A stretch of 55,218 nucleotides of DNA, from assembly GCA_945860275.1 (NCBI GenBank), contig CAMAPN010000005.1, positions 1-55,218 of the forward strand, in the 5' to 3' direction. Origin of the DNA: Bifidobacterium breve. Its GTDB lineage: Bacteria > Actinomycetota > Actinomycetes > Nanopelagicales > Nanopelagicaceae. Under the pieces are notes generated by a model. The model ran no database searches, had not been told where the DNA came from, and worked only from the letters and a program-made list of their open reading frames with translations. How positions within the stretch are numbered: position 1 is the first letter of the stretch; the number at the start of each line of letters is the position of its first letter. Shown piece by piece: positions 47,102-55,208 of the stretch. The translations under genes and the position numbers were made by a program.

Positions 47102-48051
47102 TATGCAGCCCTCCGTTCGATTGCACGGATTCGAACTGATTGTGCTCGTGGATTTGATTCCATCTCTTCTGCACTTGCGCTCTCACTTGATCGAGTGAGT
47201 AAGTGATAACTAGTGGGTTCCGGTTCGACAGGAAGGCCATGCGGCACCTCAGAGGTGCTGACGTGTGCAAAAGCGCGCTTGATGATCCGATCCTCGAGCG
47301 AGTGATAAGAGAGCACAACCATCCGTCCGCTGATGGCAAGGAGTTCAAGCGCTGCAGGTATTGCCCGCTCGAGAACGTCTATCTCATTATTAACATAGAT
47401 TCGGAGCGCCTGGAAGGTTCGTTTTGCAGGATTGCCACCAGTGCGACGAGTTGCAGCTGGGATGCTCTCCTTGATTATCTGGGCAAGTGCGATGGTTGAT
47501 GTAACAGGAGCAACTTTTCGCGCATCAATTATGCGTGCTGCAATTCTGCTTGCAAATTTCTCTTCTCCATATTCACGAATTATTCGTGTCAACTCTTCAT
47601 GTGAATAGTTATTCACAACTTCAACAGCGCTTACGCCAGTAGATTGATCCATTCGCATATCAAGAGGTGCATCGTGTGAATATGCGAAACCACGATCAGA
47701 TTGGTCAAGTTGCATTGAGGAAACGCCTAAATCAAAGAGAATCCCTTGCACCTGCGTTAAGCCGCGTTCGCTTGCTACATTCGCTATTTGGTCATAGACC
47801 GCATGAACTAACGTTACGCGTTCGTTGAATCGAGCAAGTCGAGCAGCAGCTTTCTCAAGCGCGCTCTTGTCGCGATCAATTCCAATAACGTGGAGATCTG
47901 CAAATCTCTCCAGAAGCTTTTCAGTGTGACCACCAAGACCCAGAGTTGCATCGATCAGGTATGGAGAGGTGACCGAAAGCGCTGGCGTCAATAATTCAAT
48001 GGTGCGCTCAAGCGCCACTGGAATATGCTCATCATGCATTGCTTTCTTCAC
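47101..48051 (-). CDS. rsmH: 16S rRNA (cytosine1402-N4)-methyltransferase
   Basis: Methylates C1402 of 16S rRNA in the decoding centre. The 316-residue protein starts near HDEHIPVALERT, then binds SAM with DATLGLGGHTEKLL. The family motifs ILFDLGVSSMQLD, GFAYSHDAPLDMRMD, TRRTGGNPAKRTFQALRI and VVLSYHSLEDR follow. The GTG at 48051 has GAGGGG 3 bases before it; the ATG at 48039 has AAGGTG with 9-base spacing and may be the true start. It is the second gene of the dcw run after mraZ. Confidence 0.96.
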   Translation of the reverse strand: MKKAMHDEHIPVALERTIELLTPALSVTSPYLIDATLGLGGHTEKLLERFADLHVIGIDRDKSALEKAAARLARFNERVTLVHAVYDQIANVASERGLTQVQGILFDLGVSSMQLDQSDRGFAYSHDAPLDMRMDQSTGVSAVEVVNNYSHEELTRIIREYGEEKFASRIAARIIDARKVAPVTSTIALAQIIKESIPAATRRTGGNPAKRTFQALRIYVNNEIDVLERAIPAALELLAISGRMVVLSYHSLEDRIIKRAFAHVSTSEVPHGLPVEPEPTSYHLLTRSSESASAEEMESNPRAQSVRIRAIERRAA

Positions 48052-48214
48052 CTTCCCCTCTTTCGCTCTACGTCTGCTCTTGTCTTGCTCTGGTATTGCT
48101 GTGCTGCTCTGCTGCTTTATCTCTCCTGACCTTTGGACACCGCCGCCGGACGGACTGTTCGGCGCCGGGGAAGGGGCGTCGAGACTCGGTGCGGCAGTGA
48201 CCGAAAATCAGGGG
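48052..48214 (-). other. mraZ-rsmH intergenic leader: GC-rich inverted element then AGCA-rich stretch
   Basis: Near its middle (48133-48180) there is a GC-rich block with partly self-complementary CCGCCGCCGG and CGGCGCCGGGG that may fold into a hairpin. Downstream toward rsmH (48062-48120) the transcript is purine- and AGCA-rich and unstructured in appearance, ending in the rsmH ribosome site. No open frame was recognised. It could be a partial terminator or leader separating mraZ from the rest of the operon. Confidence 0.4.
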
Positions 48215-48646
48215 TTAAAAGAGACCAGGGAAAACCTCCTCTGATACATCAGCAAAACTCTTTTCACGATCTGCGAGATAGCTCTCCCACGATTGAAGAT
48301 CCCAAATCTCTACCCGAGTGTTTGCACCGATCACTACGCACTCTTTCTCCAACGCTGCGTAACTTCGAAGAGCTTGTGGAATCGTGACGCGTCCTTGCTT
48401 GTCGGGAATCTCGTCATGTGCGCCGGCAAACATCACGCGCATGTAATCGCGGGCAGATTTTGCGGTTACTGGCGCTTGGCGCATTGATTCAGTAAGCGTT
48501 GCGAACTCTTGGGCCGGCCAGACATAGAGACAGCGCTCTTGGCCTTTGGTGATGACAAGACCTGCCGCGAGATCATCACGGAATCGAGCAGGAAGGATTA
48601 GTCGCCCTTTTTCATCCAAGCGGGGTTGGTAGGTGCCAAGAAACAT
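48215..48646 (-). CDS. mraZ: Transcriptional regulator MraZ
   Basis: DNA-binding regulator of the division-cell wall operon that controls its own promoter. Two SpoVT/AbrB-like half domains are visible: [13 protein letters not shown] near 11-23 and [13 protein letters not shown] near 82-94, the duplicated MraZ motif. The length of 143 aa is normal. The start [15 protein letters not shown] is typical, with AAGGGGG 13 bases ahead. It is the first gene of the minus-strand cell-wall run, and four phased boxes lie just upstream. Confidence 0.97.
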   Translation of the reverse strand: MFLGTYQPRLDEKGRLILPARFRDDLAAGLVITKGQERCLYVWPAQEFATLTESMRQAPVTAKSARDYMRVMFAGAHDEIPDKQGRVTIPQALRSYAALEKECVVIGANTRVEIWDLQSWESYLADREKSFADVSEEVFPGLF

Positions 48647-48679
48647 GCGGTAATGGCCCCCTTCCCCAAGGATCTATCC

Positions 48680-48714
48680 CCCACTTTACTCCACATTTCC
48701 CCACAGTCAACCAC
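48680..48714 (-). promoter_or_regulatory. mraZ promoter overlapped by four MraZ boxes
   Basis: Read on the minus strand, the pentamers GTGGT, GTGGG, GTGGA and GTGGG occur at exactly 10-bp spacing (plus-strand positions 48710, 48700, 48690 and 48680 as first bases), the known arrangement of MraZ binding repeats. A -35 TTGACT (48710-48705) and a -10 TAAAGT (48688-48683), 16 bases apart, lie within the repeats, so bound MraZ would block RNA polymerase. The start of transcription would be near 48676, about 30 bases before the mraZ ATG. Confidence 0.85.
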
Positions 48715-48801
48715 CCTCCCCCCTCCTACTCCCGAAAGGCCCACCCCGAAGTGATGGCCATGTAGGAAGATCGTGATTCTGTGAATCCAGCTCGATGGCC
48801 G

Positions 48802-48807
48802 TACCGT
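48802..48807 (+). promoter_or_regulatory. Possible -10 box for a leaderless flavin reductase mRNA
   Basis: TACCGT ends 7 bases before the GTG at 48815, the spacing expected if transcription starts at the start codon. Leaderless messages are common in actinobacteria. The nearby GGGAG touches the GTG and is too close to serve as a normal ribosome site. No clear -35 was found. Confidence 0.4.
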
Positions 48808-48814
48808 TAGGGAG

Positions 48815-49306
48815 GTGTCCAACTCTGCGATTAATCCCCGCTCCTTCCGCTCTTTGATGAGCGGTTGGATTACGGGCATTGCCGTTGTGACTGCAGAGGT
48901 CGATGGCGAGCGGGTAGGAATTGTCTGCAACTCGCTGACCTCAGTCTCACTCGATCCGATACTCGTCTCGTGGTGCGTTGATAAGAAGATTGCTTCATAT
49001 CCACTTTGGCGGAACGCAATGAATTGGGCAGTTCATTTTGTGGATGCTGGACAAGAAGAGTTAGTCCATCGCTTCACTACTCATGGCGTTGATCGATTTG
49101 CCGGCCTCGAGCTCATTGAGCCCAGCGCTGAACATCCGGCGCTCGCACTTGCCTGTGCGCAGACCTACTTCACTGCCCGAACGACTGCTCAACATGAAGC
49201 GGGCGACCACGTCATCATCGTTGGTGAAGTGCTCGCATTTTCTGATGGCATTTCGCAGCCGTTGACATTCTTCCGCGGAAAATTCCTCCCCGGCCCTACG
49301 GTTTAA
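48815..49306 (+). CDS. Flavin reductase-domain protein
   Basis: A 163-residue FMN-binding split-barrel protein of the HpaC/flavin reductase-like family, which reduces FMN or FAD with NAD(P)H or serves as the reductase partner of a monooxygenase. Conserved parts are FRSLMSGWITGIAVVTA, VCNSLTSVSLDPILVSWCVD, and NWAVHFVDAGQEEL. The GTG start at 48815 is needed to keep the conserved FRSLM region. It is transcribed away from mraZ and converges with nnrD, 18 bases from it. No monooxygenase is nearby, so the partner is unknown. Confidence 0.88.
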   Translation: MSNSAINPRSFRSLMSGWITGIAVVTAEVDGERVGIVCNSLTSVSLDPILVSWCVDKKIASYPLWRNAMNWAVHFVDAGQEELVHRFTTHGVDRFAGLELIEPSAEHPALALACAQTYFTARTTAQHEAGDHVIIVGEVLAFSDGISQPLTFFRGKFLPGPTV

Positions 49307-49317
49307 GCCCGCCGCAC

Positions 49318-49340
49318 TCTGGCTTTACCTTTTAGCCAGA
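49318..49340. terminator. Hairpin between two convergent genes
   Basis: Perfect 7-bp arms TCTGGCT and AGCCAGA flank a 9-base loop, starting 12 bases after the flavin reductase stop and covering the nnrD stop codon. There is no T-run on either side. Position at a convergent junction fits a two-way terminator or RNA 3'-end stabiliser. Confidence 0.55.
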
Positions 49341-50149
49341 AGTAGTGGAATCTCCTCTAGTAAGTCGGTAGCAACTAATGGCGCACGTTTACTCCGTGAA
49401 GATCGTGCAGCTGCAGCAAATAGCGTGACTGCGTTGACCACAATTGAAGCAGCCGAAGAGATCGTTTGTGGCTGGTGCGAGGCGAGCATCGAAGCAATCA
49501 AGCCAGCGAGCACATCACCTGTTCCTGCAGTTGATAATTCAGGGCCACCAATTTCATCAATGTGGAGAATCCCCTCAGGTGTGGCAATAATGGAGCGATA
49601 TCCCTTAAGTATCGTTATGGCATGTAATTCTTGTGCAACGCGCACAGCACAACTCTCACGATCTGACGGGTCAAAACCCATTTTCTGCACTTCGCCTTCG
49701 TGTGGAGTCAGCACCCAAATACGCTCTGCTGGCGCTGGTTTTGTTACCAAACCAAGTGCGCCACCATCAATTATTACGCGCTGCGCTTGAGGTAGCTCGT
49801 GCACATCTGGAGCCCCTGGACCAATTAACGCTGTGGTGCACTTTGCTATCTCTTCGCTATCTCGCTCACGATTAAGCGGCACAACATCTGGATAGGCGTG
49901 CAGAACTAATTCGGTTGGAAGATTCTCGCGAGAGAGATAATTGATATAACCAGCGCCACCACGACGCGCACCACCAACTGCTAAAAGTGCCGCACCAGGA
50001 AATCGAGCGGATCCCGCGTCAATGAGCAAGCGACCGGAGGTGTATTTGTTTCCGGTAGGGATTCTTTGATGGAGAAAATTTGCTAACGCGAAATTGTGAT
50101 CGTGCGTCGTGGCAGGGTGAGAGGTCGAACTACTGTTGGTCGTCGCCAA
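49325..50149 (-). CDS. nnrD: ADP-dependent NAD(P)H-hydrate dehydratase
   Basis: Repairs damaged NAD(P)H by dehydrating the S-hydrate at the expense of ADP. The 274-residue ribokinase-like protein has GNKYTSGRLL and FPGAALLA near the start, TPHEGE (148-153), LKGYRS, and the catalytic anion hole STAGTGD ending at D212. This is the stand-alone dehydratase without the fused NnrE epimerase. The only good in-frame start is a TTG at 50149, overlapping the preceding gene by 20 bases, so translation is likely coupled. Confidence 0.93.
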   Translation of the reverse strand: MATTNSSSTSHPATTHDHNFALANFLHQRIPTGNKYTSGRLLIDAGSARFPGAALLAVGGARRGGAGYINYLSRENLPTELVLHAYPDVVPLNRERDSEEIAKCTTALIGPGAPDVHELPQAQRVIIDGGALGLVTKPAPAERIWVLTPHEGEVQKMGFDPSDRESCAVRVAQELHAITILKGYRSIIATPEGILHIDEIGGPELSTAGTGDVLAGLIASMLASHQPQTISSAASIVVNAVTLFAAAARSSRSKRAPLVATDLLEEIPLLLAKR

Positions 50150-50492
50150 ACTGACGGCGCTCCCAGCGCTCTTCCAACATGCTATTGAGACGATTCTTTC
50201 GCTTCTGGCGCGGAGCCTTCATGCCCATACCGTTTATGACATTTCGCGAAGTAGTAATCAATCGATAGAGACCTGCTAGGGCGATAACAAATCCAATGAC
50301 TCCTGCGACAACTACTTGCATTACAAGACCGATGAATAACGTTACAAATCCACAAGCAATGAGAGTCAGGCTCAAAATTGGCGAGCGCTTCACCTTTTTT
50401 TGCGAGAGCGCCGAGACCAGCTTCGGATCCTCTTGTGAGAGGGCAGCCTCCATTTGAGCTAGTAACCGCTCTTCATGCTCTGATAGTGGCAT
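50130..50492 (-). CDS. DUF3040-family small membrane protein
   Basis: A 120-residue protein starting MPLSEHEERLLAQMEAALSQ, the hallmark of DUF3040 proteins, which are widespread and unstudied in actinobacteria. Two hydrophobic segments lie at about 38-60 and 62-82; a basic C-terminus follows (RQKRKNRLNSMLEERWERRQ). GGGAGG lies 14 bases before the ATG. A -10-like TAAGAT occurs at 50545-50550 on the minus strand. In other actinobacteria such genes also lie near the dcw cluster (recollection). Function unknown. Confidence 0.88.
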   Translation of the reverse strand: MPLSEHEERLLAQMEAALSQEDPKLVSALSQKKVKRSPILSLTLIACGFVTLFIGLVMQVVVAGVIGFVIALAGLYRLITTSRNVINGMGMKAPRQKRKNRLNSMLEERWERRQFGDDQQ

Positions 50493-50587
50493 TGCCTGCT
50501 CGCGCCTCCCTTCTTGAATGAAGCGGCCTACGCCGCTACCAAAAATCTTAGCCCAGTCCAGGAGTTACGGCTTGCCGGTGCTACTGC

Positions 50588-50623
50588 GTGAGCCAATCTG
50601 TGAGCCAATCTGTGAGCCACTCT
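50588..50623. repeat. Three tandem 12-bp repeats between dinB and the DUF3040 gene
   Basis: GTGAGCCAATCT occurs twice perfectly (50588-50599 and 50600-50611) and a third time with one change (GTGAGCCACTCT, 50612-50623), just after the dinB stop. It lies about 95 bases upstream of the DUF3040 start. The array is non-coding in the annotated frames. It may be a replication-slippage product or a cluster of protein sites. Confidence 0.85.
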
Positions 50624-50638
50624 CCGGGCGAGCGCACG

Positions 50639-51841
50639 CTAACTGGGCTCCTGCTCGCCGCCGCTTTCGATCAGGCGGGCTGGCTTGAGCGCTCCCCCGC
50701 CAAAGCGCTTCCTGGCTCGGTCGAGCGCCTTATCTACTTGGCGCCAGCCCTTCTCCCGAGAGCCGAGAGTGAGCTGCTCCACCAATCCCGCATCGCTCTC
50801 AAGGTTTTCTAATCGCACTCCTACCAAGCGCACACGTGCCCGAACCAGTCCTAGGGCGGCAAAGAGGCGTCGAACCTGTTCATAAATTTCTTGCGTACTA
50901 GCGGTAGGTAGGTCGATTGATTTAGAGCGCGTGATAGTTGTGAAATCACTAAAACGAATCTTGATGGCGATGGTGCGAGTAACTAACTCTTGATCGCGCA
51001 GCCTACGCGCTACTCGCTCTGTCACGCGAAGTAGTTCAGCGAGCAACTCTTCGTTATCGTCGATATCGCGGGCGAAGGTCTCTTCCGCGCCAATGCTCTT
51101 TTCGATAGCGCTCTCTTCAACCGCGCGGAGATCTCGCCCCCATGCCAATTCGTAGAGGCTCTCACCTTGACCTTGACCGAGCGCACGAATGAGCGTCCCG
51201 CGTGGAGTATGTGCGATATCGCCGATCGTCTGCAATCCAAGTCTGGTTAGCGCATCACCAGTCTTTGGGCCAACTCCCCACAACTCTCGCACAGGAAGTG
51301 GATGGAGAAATTCCAATACTCGATCATCGGCTATCTCAAGAATTCCATTTGGCTTGCAACGACCTGACGCTAACTTTGCAATCAATTTTGTCGTAGAGAT
51401 TCCTACTGAGCAGGTGATATGGAGCTCCGCTTCAATCTGAGCTCTAATTTTCACTGCAATCTCGCGCGCTGTTCCAATTAACTTAGTTGCTCCCGATACA
51501 TCGATAAATGCCTCATCAAGCGAGAGCGGTTCGACATGTGGTGAGAAGTCATTAAAGATTCTCATGACCTCAGCTGAGACCTCGCCATATCGATGATGGC
51601 GATTGGGTAAGAAGATGGCATGTGGCGCGAGTCTGCGCGCTTGGGCTACTGGCATCGCTGCGCGAATACCAAACTCTCGTGCGAGATAGTTTGCCGAGGT
51701 AACTACTGCGCGTGGACCTGCCCCGACAACAACTGCTTTTCCTTTGAGTTCAGGGTTATCTGCCTCTTCAACTGATGCAAAGAAGGCATCCATATCGACA
51801 TGGAGGATTGTGCTCGGCTTTACGTGCGCGACCTCAGGCAC
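50639..51841 (-). CDS. dinB: Y-family DNA polymerase IV
   Basis: Lesion-bypass polymerase. The palm has the catalytic residues intact: HVDMDAFFASVE near the start and PLSLDEAFIDVSG, so it is an active DinB rather than the catalytically dead ImuB. GVGISTTKLIAKLAS-type residues follow (here SVGISTTKLIAKLAS), and the little-finger domain ends near 350. I chose the GTG at 51841 (400 aa), with GGGAG 9 bases ahead, overlapping the dnaE2 stop by 8 bases. The longer frame upstream is buried in dnaE2. No clear beta-clamp motif at the end: GGALKPARLIESGGEQEPS. Co-translation with the error-prone DnaE2-like protein suggests a shared damage response. Confidence 0.93.
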   Translation of the reverse strand: MPEVAHVKPSTILHVDMDAFFASVEEADNPELKGKAVVVGAGPRAVVTSANYLAREFGIRAAMPVAQARRLAPHAIFLPNRHHRYGEVSAEVMRIFNDFSPHVEPLSLDEAFIDVSGATKLIGTAREIAVKIRAQIEAELHITCSVGISTTKLIAKLASGRCKPNGILEIADDRVLEFLHPLPVRELWGVGPKTGDALTRLGLQTIGDIAHTPRGTLIRALGQGQGESLYELAWGRDLRAVEESAIEKSIGAEETFARDIDDNEELLAELLRVTERVARRLRDQELVTRTIAIKIRFSDFTTITRSKSIDLPTASTQEIYEQVRRLFAALGLVRARVRLVGVRLENLESDAGLVEQLTLGSREKGWRQVDKALDRARKRFGGGALKPARLIESGGEQEPS

Positions 51842-54800
51842 TGGCGCTCTCTCCCTCTTTATTACCTTTATTACTTTCATTGCTGATATTAATAAGAGTA
51901 TCCATCTCACTTCGAAGAACCGAGATATCTCCGCTCTCGCGCCAACGCGCATGGAGTTCGGAGAGATCCCAGGCGCAATCGCCGAGGATGGAGACCCCAC
52001 GCGCACCAGTGCGACGTACAGTGCCATGGACTAGAAGTAATTGGGAGCGATAGAGGGTTCGACCAGAGTGGATTTGTGTCTTCTCGAAGAAGGTTGCATC
52101 GCTACATCCGGTGCCATCATCAAGAGTAATAAAGATGACGCGGCGACCAGAGCGAATTGGGGGGCTCTGCAAAGCAACTTTGACGCCCGCGACAAGAAGT
52201 GGTGTTCGAGAGCGGAGGGTAAGAAGGTCGGCTGCTCGAACGACGCCAAGCTCGCGCAATAGATCGTGATAGAAGTCGATGAGGTGGTGGCTTACATCAA
52301 GGCCAAGAAGCGCGACTTCGTTACGAACTTTCTCGCTCTCAGTCAACGCTGGCAGCCCGCTACTAGTGAGCGCGCCAGCGCTACTACCTGAGAGAAGAGC
52401 AAGGGACATCTGATCAGAGGATGGACCGCTCCACCGATCAAGCTCGGCATAGTGGAGTAAGAGATCACGCCTATTGATATGAGGGTGGAGTTCATCGAGG
52501 GCGCCAAGGAGAATTAAGTTCTCGACAATTGGCTGTGAGATGCGAGCGCGATAGACGAAATCAGCGAGATCGATGAAAGGCCGCCCAGAGATGATCTCGG
52601 TTATCTCTTTCTCGTTGATGCCAGAGATATCAGAGAGCGCTAACCGAATTCCATATCTGTCGGATATCTTCTCTACTTGATACTCGTTTGCTGAACTATT
52701 GATTGATAACGGCAAGAGCGCTACTCCCAACTGCCGCGCCTCATCAAGAAGAAGGCGCTTTGGATACATACCTGGATCATGTGTGAGCAAGCCAGCGAGG
52801 AAGTGCGCTGGATAGTGGCTCTTGAGCCATGCTGATTGATAGGTAGGAAGTGCAAAAGCTGCAGCATGGGCTTTGCAGAATCCAAAGGAAGCAAAAGCGC
52901 GCAAGACATCGTTCACTTCGTTGATGACATCGGCTGAGTAGCCGCGTTCGCTAGCGCGCTCTGCGAACCAGGAATAGAACTCGACGCTACCTTCTGGATC
53001 GTTAAGTAGTCGACGATATGACTCGGCTTGTGCAAGCGAGATACCGGCAATGGTCGCGATGATCCGGATTACCTGTTCGTGAAAGACGACAACGCCTTCA
53101 GTCTCGACGAGGATCTCGTAGAGCGAGGGATGGATAAGGCGCGGTGCGCGCCATCCCTGTCTGGCATTGAGAAATGGAGTGATCATGTCGCTCTTGACTG
53201 GCCCTGGACGAAAGAGCGAGATATCGATGATGAGATCGTTAAAGACTTCGGGTGCGAACTTGCCAATGAGTTCTCGCTGGCCGGGGCTTTCAATCTGAAA
53301 AACGCCAAGCGTCTTGGTGGAACGGATAAGAGTGAAGGTCTTGGCATCATCGAGGGCAATCTCATCGAGTGGAATGCTCTTCTTATCAACTCGCTTAATC
53401 TCATGGAGCGCGTGCGCCATCGCCGATTGCATGCGAACGCCGAGAATGTCGAGCTTAAGAAGACCCACGCTCTCTACATCATCTTTATCCCATTGCGACA
53501 TGGGATAACCCGAGGCGCCTATCTGGCTTGGCATCCGATCAAGAAGCGCCCTATCGGCAAGAATCACCGCGCATGGATGCATCGAAAGGTGGCGCGGCAA
53601 TTTATCAAGTTGTTGTGCAAGAGCGATTGCCTTGCCAAGTGGCGCATTAAGGGAGATATGGCGTAGCTCTGGAAGTTCGCGAATCGCATTAGTGATGTTC
53701 TTTGCTCGAATATGCGGGAGCGATTTGGCTAATGCATCGATCTCTTCATGAGGGAGCGCGAGCGCTGCGCCAACATCGCGAATGGCATGGCGAGCCCGAT
53801 ATGTCTCGACCATCGCAACTGTCGTCGATTGGGCAGGACCATGTGGCCATGACCCTTCAGGGTTATAGCGAGCGAAGACCTGATCGTAGATTTCTAACCG
53901 TCGAGCTGACTCGACATCGATATCGATATCAGGAAGGTCGGTACGAAGGGTGGAACAAAAACGCTCCATCAATAAACCATGCTCGAGCGGGTCAACTCCT
54001 GAGATGCCAAGTAGATGACAGATCAATGAGCCTGCACCGCTCCCGCGCGCTGCCACTCGAATACCAGAGCGGCGAGCGCTATCGACGATGTCAGCAACGG
54101 CAAGAAAGTAGGCCTCGTATCCCAATGTATTGACCGTCTGGAGCTCTTGATGCAGCCGCTCAGTAGCAACGCTTAACTTCTCACCGGAGTAGCGTGAGGT
54201 CAGACGCACCTCACACCGCGCCTTGAGATGGTGGGCCATCTCGCCATAAGAGGAGAGGCCAACTACTTCGGGTTCAGGAAGATGAACTCCCCCTAAACCG
54301 ATATCACGCGTTGGTGAGAGCTCGCACCGCTGCGCCCACTCGTGTGTTGTCGCGAGCAACTCATATTCATTTCTCTCGCCAGCGCTCTGTGCAATCTCTT
54401 TGGCAATCTGAAACATCTCTGCGCTACTTTTCAGATAAGCCTGGTCTGTTACATTCTCGATATGGCGCGACGAGAGCGGGACAAGCTTTCGGATTGCGTC
54501 AAGAACTTCAGCTACTGGCGCATCGCTAGCTTCAAGCATTCGAACGTTATTACTTAAAAGGACAGGAGCTTTCATCATCCGACCAAAGAGCGTTAATTTG
54601 CCGGCATGATGTGTTGACCACTTTCCTACTCCTGGAACGCGATGTGAGACCGCTTCGATGGTGATGAGATCACGCGGGAAGTATTCGCTCCACTCATTGA
54701 AAGCTTGCTCTGCTAGATCGGCGCGATTGGATTCGATATGGCGACCGACATCAGAGTCGGGGCCAAGAAGGAGGATCAATCCTTTGCCGTACCGCGAAAG

Positions 54801-55208
54801 ATTCTCCCGAGTAAGAAGACCCTCTTCAGTTGCAGAGATCAATCGAATGAAATTACGCCACCCAGCAGGAGTAGCAAGAAGAGTCGCGCGCGGATACTTC
54901 CGCTCTACCTCGCTCCCACCTTTTATCGGCGGTATTACTGGCGCTGATTTTTCTTTGCGCGCACGAACAATCAACGGTGGCGCGATGAGAAAATCAGCGC
55001 CGAGAATCGGTCTGATGTTCTTCTTCTGACATGCTTGAGAAAAACGAATCGCACCAGCAAGGGCGCCAAGCTCTGCTCGATCGGTGAGCGCAAGCGCTGG
55101 CATCTCTAACTCGGCAGCGCGAGCAACGAGCGCCTCAGGGAGCGCAGTGCCATATTTAAAGGAGTAACCACTGGCGCAGTGGAGATGCGAAAAGTGCATA
55201 CGAGCCAT
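51834..55208 (-). CDS. dnaE2: Error-prone DNA polymerase, DnaE2 (ImuC)-like
   Basis: A second C-family polymerase of 1124 aa. Catalytic aspartates are kept: PDIDIDVES (near 425) and LLKLDILGVR, with LGVFQIESPGQRELI and LFRPGPVKSDM typical of DnaE2. The N-terminal PHP domain is degenerate: SHLHCASGYSFKYG and ALTDRAELG lack the His residues found at the matching sites of the replicative copy. Therefore it should have no PHP exonuclease. The C-terminus has an OB-fold region (RRVIFITLDDGTG). The ATG at 55208 lies 10 bases from the window edge, so any promoter or LexA box is outside. It overlaps dinB. Confidence 0.93.
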   Translation of the reverse strand: MARMHFSHLHCASGYSFKYGTALPEALVARAAELEMPALALTDRAELGALAGAIRFSQACQKKNIRPILGADFLIAPPLIVRARKEKSAPVIPPIKGGSEVERKYPRATLLATPAGWRNFIRLISATEEGLLTRENLSRYGKGLILLLGPDSDVGRHIESNRADLAEQAFNEWSEYFPRDLITIEAVSHRVPGVGKWSTHHAGKLTLFGRMMKAPVLLSNNVRMLEASDAPVAEVLDAIRKLVPLSSRHIENVTDQAYLKSSAEMFQIAKEIAQSAGERNEYELLATTHEWAQRCELSPTRDIGLGGVHLPEPEVVGLSSYGEMAHHLKARCEVRLTSRYSGEKLSVATERLHQELQTVNTLGYEAYFLAVADIVDSARRSGIRVAARGSGAGSLICHLLGISGVDPLEHGLLMERFCSTLRTDLPDIDIDVESARRLEIYDQVFARYNPEGSWPHGPAQSTTVAMVETYRARHAIRDVGAALALPHEEIDALAKSLPHIRAKNITNAIRELPELRHISLNAPLGKAIALAQQLDKLPRHLSMHPCAVILADRALLDRMPSQIGASGYPMSQWDKDDVESVGLLKLDILGVRMQSAMAHALHEIKRVDKKSIPLDEIALDDAKTFTLIRSTKTLGVFQIESPGQRELIGKFAPEVFNDLIIDISLFRPGPVKSDMITPFLNARQGWRAPRLIHPSLYEILVETEGVVVFHEQVIRIIATIAGISLAQAESYRRLLNDPEGSVEFYSWFAERASERGYSADVINEVNDVLRAFASFGFCKAHAAAFALPTYQSAWLKSHYPAHFLAGLLTHDPGMYPKRLLLDEARQLGVALLPLSINSSANEYQVEKISDRYGIRLALSDISGINEKEITEIISGRPFIDLADFVYRARISQPIVENLILLGALDELHPHINRRDLLLHYAELDRWSGPSSDQMSLALLSGSSAGALTSSGLPALTESEKVRNEVALLGLDVSHHLIDFYHDLLRELGVVRAADLLTLRSRTPLLVAGVKVALQSPPIRSGRRVIFITLDDGTGCSDATFFEKTQIHSGRTLYRSQLLLVHGTVRRTGARGVSILGDCAWDLSELHARWRESGDISVLRSEMDTLINISNESNKGNKEGESASA

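Noticed and set aside
50588-50623. CRISPR-like array
   Set aside because: Units are 12 bp with no spacers and only three copies; a simple tandem repeat.
50639-51841. ImuB instead of DinB
   Set aside because: The catalytic residues of a Y-family polymerase (VDMDAFF and SLDEAF) are intact, unlike ImuB.
53028-53666. 212-codon plus-strand open frame opposite dnaE2
   Set aside because: No recognisable domain; it mirrors a well-supported polymerase gene.
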